NCBI GenBank assembly: GCA_947579605.1
Contig: OX388316.1
Location: 12,775,290-12,839,289, forward strand
Reading direction: 5' to 3'
DNA: 64,000 nt
DNA from: Athripsodes cinereus
Lineage: Eukaryota > Arthropoda > Insecta > Trichoptera > Leptoceridae
Part shown: piece after piece, positions 1 through 9,488 of the stretch
Numbering within the stretch: position 1 is the first letter of the stretch
How the letters are laid out: each line of letters starts with the position of its first letter
Made by a program: the position numbers and the translations under genes
Notes under the pieces: generated by a model
The model's database searches: none
The model's input: the letters and a program-made list of their open reading frames with translations, nothing else
What the model was told of the DNA's origin: nothing

Positions 1-1017
1 GCGCAAATCTAGAATTTGCAGGAAAAACAAATCTTTAAATGTTTTTCCATCGATTCTTGTCAGAGCATTGTGTGACAGATTCAAAACTATCAGTCTTATC
101 AATCCAATGAAAGTTCCATCATCAATATGATTACTAGACAGTTGATTACTTGATAAATCCAAAACTAGAAGTTGTTCTAAGCGATGGAAAATACCTTTGG
201 CAAGTTCGTAAAGCATATTGTTATTGATGTAAACTTCTCGAAGTTCTCTGGAGCTTGCAAATATACCTTCCGGCAGTGTTTGTAATCGATTATATGAAAT
301 GTTGAGGATTCTCAGAGAGATGAGACCATTGAGTGCTTCTCCGGAAATGTGTGAAATATTGTTGTGTTGTAGAGACAAGTGTTGTAAACGTCTCAACGGC
401 ATCAATCCGGAGCTTTCAGGCAGAGCCCGTAATAAATTATGACTAAGATCTAACGCTTGTAATCCTCCTCCACATCCTGATCCCCAGCCTAATCTCTCTG
501 TGCTGCGAAGTCTGTTATAGGTCAAATTTAAAGTATGTAAATTTCCTAATGGGCAGAATACATCATCAGGAATTGCTCTTATATTGTTGTTGCCCATATC
601 CAATTGCTGTAATTCTCGAAGACCATTGAAAGACCCGGCAGCTAATTCTAAGCTTTTTGTAGGTCCCCAATCTGAATTTCTGGAATGTATTATCAGCCTT
701 TTAAGATCACGAAGACCTTCAAATGAGTTGCCAGGTAAATGAAGTAATTTACAACCATCTAAAGAGAGCTCATCAAGTTGCGTGAATCGTTGGAAATATT
801 GAGCTCCGATGGCACTTTCAAAGAGCAGAACTCTGCTACATAGAAGATCTAACGAGTTGACTCCTTCGGATGGAACGGTGGCTAGTGCAGATCCCTCGGG
901 GTCTAAGGTCCGCAGGTGACATGACTGAATGCCACGGTCTGCTCCCGGCCTGCATCCCTCCAAAGCACTGGACATCCCCAGGCTCAGCACCACCAAAAGC
1001 GCCGTTACTCTCCGCAT
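1..1017 (-). CDS. Toll-like receptor of the long Toll-6/Toll-7/18-wheeler/Tollo type, N-terminal 339 codons, cut by window edge
   Basis: Single-pass receptor ectodomain; in insects this group acts in cell-surface patterning (tissue elongation) and in some species immunity. The frame is open without a stop or intron for all 339 codons from ATG 1017 to the window edge. Residues 1-18 (MRRVTALLVVLSLGMSSA) are a signal peptide. A short Cys-containing cap follows (GCRPGADRGIQSCHLRTLD), then about eleven leucine-rich repeats, e.g. LQALDLSHNLLRALPES, LRILNISYNRLQTLPEGIF and LIVLNLSHNALTRIDGKTF. The CHLRTLD cap and the FCPL after the third repeat are typical of long Tolls. ATG 1017 is preceded by an in-frame TAA near 1070 with no Met between, and it opens the signal peptide, so the start is secure. 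An intronless reading frame is usual for this group. The rest of the ectodomain, the membrane segment and the TIR domain lie left of the window. Which paralogue it is cannot be settled from this part. Confidence 0.94.
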   Translation of the reverse strand, partial: MRRVTALLVVLSLGMSSALEGCRPGADRGIQSCHLRTLDPEGSALATVPSEGVNSLDLLCSRVLLFESAIGAQYFQRFTQLDELSLDGCKLLHLPGNSFEGLRDLKRLIIHSRNSDWGPTKSLELAAGSFNGLRELQQLDMGNNNIRAIPDDVFCPLGNLHTLNLTYNRLRSTERLGWGSGCGGGLQALDLSHNLLRALPESSGLMPLRRLQHLSLQHNNISHISGEALNGLISLRILNISYNRLQTLPEGIFASSRELREVYINNNMLYELAKGIFHRLEQLLVLDLSSNQLSSNHIDDGTFIGLIRLIVLNLSHNALTRIDGKTFKDLFFLQILDLR

Positions 1018-1461
1018 AGTGGCGCGCTCTTTGCACAATACTGATGATAATATAAAAGCGGGAGTTTCGTTTTATCACTCACTACATCACGCGATGCAAA
1101 ACAATTTTGAAAACATTTTTAACACAACAGTCTGTATAAATAAAAGTCCATAGGAACATAACTTCATAAACAAATAATAATCAGTCCCTTATAATAAGAA
1201 ATAAGGGCTGACATCCCTTCAAATTCTCACTATCACTAGAGCTACATACAGCACAGAACAACAATTTGTCACCTTTGAAACATTATAATTGTCTATGTAG
1301 TATCATACAAAACAGACTACAAAACATAACAACGCGTTACACTAGTCTCCTATCACGTAACAACATTCACTATACGAGTTGTTATAAAGCGGAGTAATGA
1401 TATTCGAATAATTTCCAAGTTCACTGTTACGAGGAAGTGTTGTTTAAAGTCGAGCGCGATC
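1018..1461 (-). other. Probable 5' leader of the Toll gene
   Basis: This stretch lies between the receptor start codon and the candidate core promoter. It contains several out-of-frame ATGs on the minus strand, so translation would need leaky scanning, a later transcription start or an unseen intron. No clear splice-site pair was identified. Calling it a leader is inference from position. Confidence 0.4.
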
Positions 1462-1496
1462 GCAACCTTCCACTTCAGATTCTCGATGAAGACTGA
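1462..1496 (-). promoter_or_regulatory. TATA-less core promoter candidate (Inr + DPE) for the Toll gene
   Basis: On the minus strand TCAGTC (1496-1491) matches the arthropod initiator TCAKTY, with A+1 at 1494. GGTTGC at 1467-1462 lies exactly at +28 to +33 and matches the downstream promoter element RGWYV. The area is locally GC-richer (gcgcgc just upstream) and has no TATA box near -30. It would give a leader of about 477 bases. Short motifs can match by chance; the correct spacing and the position upstream of the gene raise the probability. Confidence 0.5.
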
Positions 1497-2205
1497 TTCG
1501 GTGCGCGCGACTGCTTCGCTCCCCACATTTTTAGTTATAAAGTTCTCCGTATGGCGCCACCTTACGGACACAGAATTTGAACAGAGATAGATATATAGTA
1601 GGAAAGCTCCCAGAACACCGCATGATAGAAAGAGGCGTAATACATTTATCGCATAGATTAAATTAATACGCTCTATGTTTTCTTAAAAGCGTTCGGATGC
1701 ATACATGTCTCATGTAGTTGAAAAGGATAGAGAATTTAAAGCTGGACACCATTTTTTATGTATAGTTTCTGGTCATGTTGTTAAACGACCTATGCCTACG
1801 TAAAATGACAGAGTACCTACTTCATCAGTCTTTATATTTTAATATTTGAACTAGAAACTTTGAATATTACTACATATGTAATATACCTACCTACAACTTA
1901 TAGGTAATAATATTTACCCAAGTTATAATTCAGTTGGATCAAATAGGTATCATTATAAAAATAGTTTTTTAGAATATTTCTTGTTGCCGTGTTTATATTT
2001 TTGCGCAAATATAAACTTTATTTACTTAACCAGTTTTAAATATTCGGTTAATACAGCACTTTTTGTTATTTTTCAGTAGTTAAAAGGTTAACTCGAAAAA
2101 AATTAATATGGTACAATTAAATAAGTAGATAGGTATAATTACACCTAGTAGGTAGTTAAATATTTTTTCTATCTATCTAAGTACACCAACACGGTGCCTA
2201 CTTTC
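1497..2205. other. Upstream flank of Toll, no feature recognised
   Basis: AT-rich sequence with short ggtaggtacct runs. No coding potential or repeat family was recognised. Any enhancer here would not be visible from sequence alone. Confidence 0.5.
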
Positions 2206-2452
2206 CACAATTGGGTAGCCACTTAGCCAGTAGAATTACTGCGTGTTTATGATCATGCTAGTGAAATTACATAAAAAATAAAATTGAATTAAATTTTAAA
2301 TTGTCCTCTACTTGCCGTTAAAAATACGAAATTCAGGATGGGTGGAACACCTACCGCATCATTGAATTGAAGGAAGTGAAAAAGTTAAATGGCGTATTAG
2401 GTATTCACGATATTTTATGAAAATCTATATCTTACAAGACACTCGAAAACGT
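2206..2452 (-). repeat. S270 retroposon copy, diverged
   Basis: Starts with a degraded gggtagcca...agcca end, continues through ttgtcctct and attcaggatgggtgg, and ends at acaagacactcgaaaacg. The central part is expanded relative to other copies (extra aaggaagtg region). The first 90 bases are weakly matched. Confidence 0.6.
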
Positions 2453-3034
2453 TTTCTTATCTGTGTATTTATTTATATTATTATAATCTCACTAGCAACC
2501 AACTTTTGTAAGATAACGTGATGTATAGCTAAATGTTAAGATGTTAAGATGCCCGTAATGTTAGGTAGGTACCTATGTTTTTTTAAATTAATTGTGGCGC
2601 ATGGTGTTGGATGATAGCTGATCTCTGAAAGATTAACTTTTTTTTCTAACTTTATATATTATGTAGTAATTGTCTGCTTTGTGCTTTTTACATTTATAAA
2701 ATAAAATAAAAAATAAAATAGGCTATGAAGAAAAGTAGGCAGGTATATATACATTATATCAATGTATTATCATTTCTCTTTGCAAAAGTTACTACTTACC
2801 TTCGTAGAGAGATTGATCGTCGAAATGGATCAATTTGAATGATTCTTTTAAGATTCTTATTGGATAGAACTGTTCGTTGAATCTTATGAGTTTCCAATGT
2901 TTCTTATGAAAATATAATTATTATCAGGTAGGTTTTTATTATGAATATAATTATTATTTTGCCCTTCACGGCACCGCTCATAGTTTAAGCAGCAAGTGGA
3001 CTCGGTGACTCACAAAATATAAATAATATACATC

Positions 3035-3165
3035 AAGACGTTCTTTCCGTACCTGTTATTAAAAAATAAAAGATTCAAGATGGGTGGCATACCTCATCGG
3101 TAATTTGAAGACGCTAGATGTTTTATACCAATGAAATATTTTACAAATATCTGTCTCGTGCAATG
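3035..3165 (-). repeat. S270 copy, partial
   Basis: Carries ctttccgtacc, then aagatgggtggcatacctcatcgg and the following aatttgaagacg segment. A weak match to the hairpin end (ttcacggca) about 70 bases to the left may be its 3' end. Confidence 0.6.
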
Positions 3166-3297
3166 TATTGTATACCAATTACAAATATTATTGATGATTA
3201 TGGTACCTTAGATTTACTATTATCGAGGTATTTTAGATTTTGAAAAAATAAAATACAAACATTGTATTATACCTAATATTATTTGAGTTAGTTATTA

Positions 3298-3555
3298 CGT
3301 GGAGCACCCGGCCAAGAATATTGGTCTCCCGAACTCTCTTCCGTAAGTTCTCGAATGTCCTGTACAGGGCAAAGTGTTTGAAAAATAAACACATTTACAA
3401 CTTAAAGTCAGCGATGAAGTTTGCCACCCATTCTGAACGTCATTTTTTGTTACCTCGCAGAGGACAGATTGCGTAATTATTTCATACAATTGGTATATGC
3501 CGGCTTCCCCGTTTGTGGGATATGATGTGATGGTATAGTAATATGTAGTAGTAGA
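3298..3555 (+). repeat. S270 copy, near full length
   Basis: Begins CGTGGAGCACCCGGC and runs through ctcccgaactctcttccgta, tgccacccattctga and cagaggacag to the terminal hairpin (ccccgtttgtggg) and GTGATGGTATAGTA. It ends in a short gtagtagta tail, as expected of a retroposon 3' end. Confidence 0.8.
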
Positions 3556-3616
3556 ATAAGTATACCTAATAAATTTCGTAGTATACCTAATGAGTTCGTC
3601 GTAAAGTATACCTAAT

Positions 3617-3809
3617 GAGTTCGTCGGTAGCCTGGAGGTAGAGTCTCGGCCTCCGGAACAAGGGGTCCGTGGTTCGATCCCAGGTGCCGGCAAACTCCCC
3701 TTTCACGACACAAGCTTTTAGCTTAGTGTGAAAGGTGTATGAGGTTGTATTTCGGTTGGTTGTATAACAAAAACCCAGATATATCTTTTTAAATAAAAAA
3801 AAAATAGAT
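3617..3809 (+). repeat. tRNA-derived SINE (tSINE), full-length copy
   Basis: Head GAGTTCGTCGGTAGCCTGG followed by a perfect RNA polymerase III B box GGTTCGATCCC at 3671-3681 and a tRNA-like acceptor half (caggtgccggca). The body holds cacgacacaagctttt...gtgtgaaaggtgtat and the tail acccagatatatctttttaaat with poly-A. In the reverse frame it gives the spurious peptide GTWDRTTDPL common in predicted proteins. The 5' flank repeats the motif tatacctaat three times (3561-3615), the last two followed by gagttcgtcg, so the SINE head is locally duplicated. Confidence 0.88.
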
Positions 3810-4072
3810 GGCCACATTACAATTTTCATAAAATTATTCATCGTTTTCAATTTTATCTCATTTATAAGTTTCACCTACGTGGATATTATGTGTATTGCAA
3901 TAGGCTAGCAAACAGTCAAATACACATTAAAATACGAATTGTACACTGCTAGCGACATCTCTCGGAAAATATTACAAGCTGCCAGTTCGTAAGTAGGAGT
4001 TATTAGGTAGGTAAATAAATACCTACATATTTTATATTATGATATAAAATAAATGCTTGTAATAATATACTC

Positions 4073-4203
4073 TTTTAAATTCAGCGATGAAGTTTGTCAC
4101 TCCATCCTGAATGTCTTATTTTTTTTGTTGGTGCGGAGAGGACAGCTAGCATGTTTATTGAATGTGGCTGGTCTGTTGATATGCCGTGATGGTATACTAG
4201 TAA
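4073..4203 (+). repeat. S270 copy, 3' half
   Basis: Begins at aattcagcgatgaagtttg, continues tccatcctgaatgtctta and cggagaggacagctagcatg, and ends gccgtgatggtatactag. The 5' half is missing, as in 5'-truncated retroposition. Confidence 0.8.
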
Positions 4204-4324
4204 AAAAGTGTTACAATGTGGGTAGGTAGGTAGGTATATCACTGAAGAATGCATTTGAAATTGCCAGTGGAGATCTTAGAGCACATCGTAAATTTCGTAA
4301 AGGTTATCTAGTTTTATTAGGTAT

Positions 4325-4556
4325 CCCATTCTTTTCTATGAGTTTTCGAGAGTCCAGTAAAAGGAAGGTATTCATCAAACGTCATGTTTGAAGACATTAA
4401 ATATATTCAATTCAGTGATGATGTATCTATACAACCCATCTTTAAAGTGTTCACATTTTTGCAAAGGGGATGATGATTTACATTTGTGTAATACTTGCAG
4501 TTCGTCCGCTGGCTACACCACTCATGGAAAATGAGTGAGGGTATGAATGAATGAAT
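4325..4556 (+). repeat. S270 copy with an alternative (GAAT)n tail
   Basis: Recognisable by cccattcttttctatgagtt, attcagtgatgatg and ttcgtccgctggctacacca. It ends in ctcatggaaaatgagtgagg followed by tatgaatgaatgaatag instead of the usual gatggtatagtag. The copy at 6974-7131 shares this alternative end, so it may mark a subfamily. Confidence 0.65.
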
Positions 4557-4924
4557 AGAATATCATCAAGTGTTGAACAAAAAAAAAGAAAAAGCAATAG
4601 ATACATAAGTTAGGTATGTTTAAAATGATTATGATTTTATGAAACTTTTTAATTTTATTATGCTACCTAATAAACTTTTTAAACAAAAAAAGTTTTTTTC
4701 GAGAACGGCTGGTATTATGGCTTTGATATAATCATGATAATATTTTTACAATATCGGTTATACCAATCGCATATTATAATAATTAGCTATAAAGCATATT
4801 AAAGTTGCCATAATATCCTTATGTAGCAGGGTGGCAAGGCAGGACGGGGCACCAATTTGATCCATCAGTCTTTCGCTTATAGTAAAAATGTCAGTATTTT
4901 ATTAAGTAAGCAAAATATTTATAT

Positions 4925-5160
4925 TTGGCTGAGAGGAATGGTGCTCGGAGACGTGGACGTCCGAGGATTAAATGGCAAGATCATTTAAATCAAATCCTAC
5001 AGGACGGTCAGGTGTTGAGCACATTGAACAGGAGAGCATGCATGAGGAATTGTATGACAGTGACGGAAGCGAAAGATGTATGCAAGGATAGAAGGAAGTG
5101 GCACTCGATCCTTTCTGCCTACCCCGCGAGGGAAGCGGCGTGATGGTATGGATGGAGTAA
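4925..5160 (+). pseudogene. LINE 3' end: C-terminal remnant of a reverse-transcriptase polyprotein (partner LINE of S270)
   Basis: The frame 4925-5143 reads GARRRGRPRIKWQDHLNQIL, then NRRACMRNCMTVTEAKDVC and DRRKWHSILSAYP, ending EAA-stop. This is the usual C-terminal tail of insect non-LTR retrotransposon ORF2 proteins. Everything upstream, including the catalytic domain, is missing (5' truncation near 4920). The stop codon (5141-5143) lies inside CTGCCTACCCC...GCGGCGTGATGGTATGG, which closely resembles the 3' end of S270. A short gatgga tail follows, and an S270 copy begins 11 bases later. Clade is not decided; RTE/Jockey-like is possible. Confidence 0.8.
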
Positions 5161-5170
5161 AATATTTATG

Positions 5171-5338
5171 CTCTCACTTTTCTGCATGTTTCCATGAATC
5201 CGGTAAAAGACATTTACCTAACAACTTAAATTCAGCGATCAAGTATGCCGCCCATCCTGAGTAGGTATTATCTTTAATTTAGTATTATTATTCGAACGAA
5301 GATGATGGTTTGCATGCTTTTTATATGCAGTTAGTCTT
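5171..5338 (+). repeat. S270 copy, decayed
   Basis: ctctcacttttctgcatgtt corresponds to the family's ctcccactcttttccgtaag. It is followed by aaattcagcgatcaag, tgccgcccatcctga and tatgcagttagtc. The 3' hairpin end is lost. It directly follows the LINE 3' end, so the two may have inserted as a chimera or in tandem. Confidence 0.65.
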
Positions 5339-5828
5339 TTAATTTTTTTTTCAAACAATTTATTTGTCTCTAAGAATCACATAAATTTGCTTAGGGACTA
5401 CGATATGAAATAAAAATATATTATTCATACTTATGTATATAAACAATAAAACATGTTAAGGTGTACCTATATCAAGGTGCAACCTGCAGTTCATCGATGG
5501 GTGTTTTCTTGCATTTTCCGAAACGTCGAAAGAATGAGTTTAGGTATACTATTTTAGTAAGTAAGTAAATGGTACAAATTAATACTACAAGAGTTCGTAA
5601 GTGAATCCCTATTCCATTTTATGTTCTCTTACCGCCATCTATGTAGAAAAATATTATACACTTTAAAGTATTTTCTATTCAATTCTAGATGGTGCTTTGT
5701 ATAATAGAATTGCTTTTGACAAACGGATGTCGCTAGTAAAAATACAAATTTGTGTAAATTTAGTGATTCGTTGTTACTTAATTTAGGAATAAAGTATTAA
5801 TATACTACATTAATAAATAAAATACTGG
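5339..5828. other. Intergenic, no gene; isolated CATCTA-type motifs
   Basis: No coding sequence was found. ccgccatctatg (about 5634), ctagatggtgct (about 5687) and ggatgtcgctag (about 5726) belong to the same scattered motif class seen more densely at 8260-8700. Confidence 0.4.
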
Positions 5829-5963
5829 TATAAAATAATAAAATTAATGTATTACAGAACACTGTTTTACTTCCACTTCACTTAGTGAAACAAATGAAGT
5901 GGAAGTAAAACAGTGTTCTGTAATACATTAATTTTATTATTTTATAAAATGACGTTCCACAAA
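5829..5963. repeat. Perfect 52-bp hairpin of retroelement-tail type (HH family)
   Basis: Arms 5829-5880 and 5895-5946 are exact reverse complements around a 14-base spacer. The plus-oriented arm reads GGAAGTAAAACAGTGTTCTG and then an attttattattttata end, continuing into aaaatgacgttccac at 5946-5963. It has no hammerhead-like core, so only the tail part of the family is present. Confidence 0.85.
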
Positions 5964-6229
5964 GTTTCTCTCGCAAATTTCGAAAAAATACTGGTGTTGT
6001 GAATTTCTGAGCATCGTGGAATACTTAATTTAATTCTCTTTGTAATTTTTTGTAGATACCTATATCTTTAATAAAAGTAGGTATATATTGTGATGTGTTC
6101 AATTTACACTATTGCAATAGTTGAGTTAATAACTTCCTAGGTATTTTATTCTAGGTGTTTTCTACCTTACCATGAAATAAGTGATAATGAAGTAATCTTG
6201 TTAAATACGTAGGTACCTAAGTACATAAT

Positions 6230-6365
6230 ATTTTTTATTTATTTATTCTTTAGATACTGTAAGTACATTGATTACAAGCAAATTTACACAAAATACATTT
6301 AAAACAAGAACAATTAATATACAGAGGGCAAGTTTATCGCAAGGTGCAATCTCTTCTAACTAACC
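6230..6365 (-). repeat. LINE/SINE 3' tail of the GGAAGAGATCGC family
   Basis: On the minus strand the order is agaagagattgcaccttgcg, ataaacttgccctctgtata, an AT-rich spacer and a taaataaataa tail. This gives a motif pair around a potential stem, then an A-rich end, as in the copies at 36.7, 44.0, 46.0 and 50.3 kb. Confidence 0.65.
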
Positions 6366-6671
6366 AAACATACCTACTTAATTATCACGCAAATATTTGT
6401 CTCCGTGCTTATGAAATTTAAAACGTTTATGTAGAGCTTATGGCAGTGTACCTAATCGTTGAACTGAAGATGTTAAATATCTTGATATACCACTCTATAC
6501 TGTACTTTGGCGATGATCTGCTGAAGGAGCAGCTGTATAATTATTAGTAGGTGCAAAAATATTACCATGGATATCAAAGGCAATAAACAACAATTCTCAA
6601 AAAAAAAACTGTGTAAAATAATTACCTAAACAATTTTTTTTCATAAAATCAAATAATTTTAAACATATCTT

Positions 6672-6750
6672 AAGTGGAACGACATTTTATAAAATATTTT
6701 ATAAAATTAGAGTATCTATCACTAAACATTGTTTAACTCCCACCACCAAA
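6672..6750 (-). repeat. HH-family tail unit
   Basis: The minus strand reads GTGGGAGTTAAACAATGTTT and ends in taaaatgtcgttccac, the same order as 5895-5963 in reverse orientation. Confidence 0.65.
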
Positions 6751-6854
6751 AAAAATACCTATTTGAGTTAAATTTTTATAATGAGCTCTCTGTATTACCT
6801 ACATTGTCATTGATAACAAATAGAATGATGTTGTTCGAAAATGTTTTGACGTTT

Positions 6855-6932
6855 AAATAAAGTGAAGTACTTAGAAGTAAAGTAGTGTTTTGTGATAGGT
6901 ACCTAGATACTTTAATTTTATTATTTTATACC
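6855..6932 (+). repeat. HH-family tail unit, diverged
   Basis: Reads agaagtaaagtagtgttttg, then a gtacctagatac insertion and taattttattattttata, matching the plus-oriented arm at 5895-5946. Confidence 0.6.
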
Positions 6933-6973
6933 TAGACGTAATCAAATCAAATCACCTCCTTAATTATATTTTA

Positions 6974-7131
6974 TTCATTCAATCATACCTTCATGCATTT
7001 TCCGCGACTGTAGTAGCCAGCGGAAGAACTGCAAGTAATATGCAAATACAAGTCATCCTCTCCGTACCAATGAACTTGAACACTTTAAGGATGGGTGGAA
7101 TGTCTCATCACTAAATAGAAGATGTTAAATC
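6974..7131 (-). repeat. S270 copy with (GAAT)n-type tail
   Basis: Starts ttcattcaatcataccttca, the counterpart of the unusual end at 4540-4556. It continues through gtagtagccagcgg, catcctctccgtacc and aaggatgggtggaatgtc. Confidence 0.7.
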
Positions 7132-7648
7132 TACTTGGTGTTTAAAAAACATTCAGAGTTATGGGAAAGAGTGGGGGGGCTATTATTTTCCTGGTTATAT
7201 AATATGAGTAGATACCTACTTAACAATCTCCGGTATGTTCACCAGGTACAACATTTTCACTTTATTATATGGGCGCATAGAGAATCGTTTTTACTTTGGT
7301 TTAGTTTTGATCTTATTCACGTATGTCCACAGATTTATTAGGAAAATACTGTCTAAAAAATCAAATTCAAATGTCGCGTGTGCTGTGTTGTTCTGACATT
7401 TAAAAAAAATTATGCTTATAGCAGTTAAAATGGATACAATTGTTAAAATTGTTGATCCTGACAAAGCAAGGAAAAGAAATAAAATAAAAAGCCAGCAAAA
7501 AAATTAAGATATGTCCGTCGATGTACCTACTTCTAAATCCAATATGTCCATACCACATTTCACAAAAACAAAAAATCTCCATTATCTCATTTTCATTTAT
7601 GATGGACATATTGGTGTATGATAAGTATCTACTCATATATATAATGAG
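7132..7648. other. Intergenic; short inverted repeat only
   Basis: ccaatatgtccat (7539-7551) and atggacatattgg (7602-7614) form 13-bp inverted arms 50 bases apart. No gene is evident; the short open frames here show no family features. Confidence 0.35.
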
Positions 7649-8060
7649 TTACAATCCATTGGATTGGTCTGCAACGAGTTTGGTTTTTCTTCTCCATTCG
7701 TCTCTATTCTCAGCCAGTCTTTTCAGCTCTACGTATGAGCCACAGTTCATGTCCCTCTTCAGTTGGTCCATATAAGCGTCTCTTGGTCGGCCTCTGCCAT
7801 TTGTCCCCTCGGTCTTACCCTCCGCGATGGCGATGAGTAGTCCTGGGTGCCTGATGTTGTGGCCAATCCAGTTAGCTCGTTGTTGGCCGATTCTCTCAAG
7901 AAGTTGCCTTTTTTCGCCTACCCTGGTTAATACTGCCGCCAACCGTCCGCTTTCACTCTTGCTGATGGTCCACGTCTCACAGCCATAAAGCAGAATGCTC
8001 CATACAAAGGCTTTAGTAAGGTTCTTCCTTTCCTGGTTACTCAACGAAATATATTTTTCT
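7649..8060 (-). pseudogene. LINE 3' end: reverse-transcriptase polyprotein C-terminus
   Basis: The minus frame from about 8056 to the stop at 7649 reads LSNQERKNLTKAFVWSILLY, then GCETWTISKSE, ERIGQQRANWIGHNIRHPG and GRGRPRDAYMDQLKRDMN. The LLYGCETWT box, the WIGH.IRH box and the GRGRPR box in this order are the standard C-terminal region of insect and vertebrate non-LTR ORF2 proteins. The catalytic FADD region is absent, so the insertion is 5'-truncated. The frame is intact over about 130 residues, which suggests a fairly recent insertion. A short tatata stretch follows the stop and may be its tail. Confidence 0.88.
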
Positions 8061-8189
8061 CCACGGATATTATTTTTATTACATATGTCCAAAATTGAAC
8101 TTAATTTCACCACATAAAACGTGCGTAGAATTAATTTATAAAATAATAATAATAATGTTAGTCGATATAAAATAATAATTATTAACATA

Positions 8190-9370
8190 AATTTTAAATC
8201 TACCGCAATGACAAAGCGGAAAAAGTAAATGCCCTCTTTTGTAAATTTGTCAAAATGTTTTATATTGCCATCTGTCCAACTCTTGTAAAATTAATTTGTA
8301 TATCTTATTAGTAAAGATAATAAAAAGTTTACAAAGAATTTTGCTAGATGCTGCTATACAATTTTCCATGAAAATGTTTTGAATAAATTTACATAGATGG
8401 CACTAAACAACGACAAATTGTGTAAAACAATTACGGTTTGTACAGAGTCATCTATGGAATTTTATTAACAACTTTTATTGAAAATGCAATAAAGTGTCAT
8501 CTAGCGAAATATGTTAGAAGTTTTTTTAAGTTTAGATGTTAACAGGGACATCTGTTAAAAATACTTTGAAGCTTTTTATAACGTGGTACGATTGTCATTG
8601 TTAAACCTTACATAAAACTTCTATATTTTTACAATAGGTGTCTCACCAATATGTTAATTATGAAAAAGCTTTTAACAATTATCGTTAGATGGCTCATTTA
8701 ATTATTTTAAAATAATTCAATTGCAATGTCTCAGATATTTTTATCGCTTTTTTGAGACATACATGGACAAAATTATAATTATGTATTAGATAGTTCTAAC
8801 ATATTGAAAAAAATGAGATAATAATGGTAATAAGAATGTGGGAATTCAGAAATTTTCGCGACCAATTTGCACCCATAATTTCAGACACATGAGGTGAGAG
8901 AATAAGTTAACTGTATTATGAATAACTTTACCAGGTTACCTAATAATTTTACCAACTAAATCTACCCTATTAGGGTTGCAGAATGACGCAAAAATAATAG
9001 TAGGTAAATTCTTATGGCCCACCCTTCTATCGGTTAAATTATCCTTTTATTTCATCAAGCATACATAAATTCTCTCTGTATAATGTCATAAAACATTCAC
9101 AATGGTTGCTGAGCTTTGTAGCTGGATTTAATGGCTAAAAAATGACACCCGATTGTGTCAAATACAAGTCAACTTCATTTACCAGCTACATATAGGTAGG
9201 TATGAGGCAGTGGCGGGACTAGGCTTTTCACATCGGGCATGCTTTGTACAAATAAACTTTTTTACTCGCAATCGAGTGGACGTCCTTGAGAATAATGTAA
9301 TATATATATCGGAGACGGGACTAGGCTTTTCATGTTGGTCTTACATTCGTTATAATAAAAAAATGAAATA
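8190..9370. other. Intergenic with scattered CATCTA/TAGATG motifs
   Basis: No gene. Between 8260 and 8700 the motif (g)ccatct or agatgg(c) recurs at about 8267, 8343, 8393, 8448, 8497, 8550 and 8687, on alternating strands with roughly 50-base spacing in the centre. A 17-bp direct repeat cgggactaggcttttca lies at 9214-9230 and 9316-9332. Confidence 0.4.
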
Positions 9371-9488
9371 AATAAGATATCCAGAATGGTTGACATACCC
9401 TTTGCTGAATTTAAGATATTAAATGGTTTATATGCGATATCTCTTAAAAGACACTTAAAAACTTTAGTGGGAGATCTATTGTTTGCCA
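9371..9488 (-). repeat. S270 copy, 5' half
   Basis: Contains gatatccagaatggttgaca, gctgaatttaagatattaaa, aaaagacacttaaaaacttt and gggagatctattgtttgcc. The hairpin end is missing. Confidence 0.65.

Noticed and set aside
1051..1060. TATA-like tataaaagcg
   Set aside because: It is on the plus strand, pointing away from the Toll gene, and no plus-strand gene follows.
836..1078. Open frame overlapping the Toll start on the same strand in another frame
   Set aside because: It lacks any family features and overlaps the signal peptide and first repeats of the receptor.
3617..3690. A genuine tRNA gene
   Set aside because: The B box and acceptor-like 3' half fit, but the anticodon arm does not fold well, a SINE body follows, and several copies are scattered through the window.
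3587..3874. Open frames with GTWDRTTDPLF-type peptides (also at 19385-19633, 37534-37767, 59582-59782)
   Set aside because: They are readings through the tRNA-derived SINE, whose B box and acceptor-like half are plainly visible; not genes.
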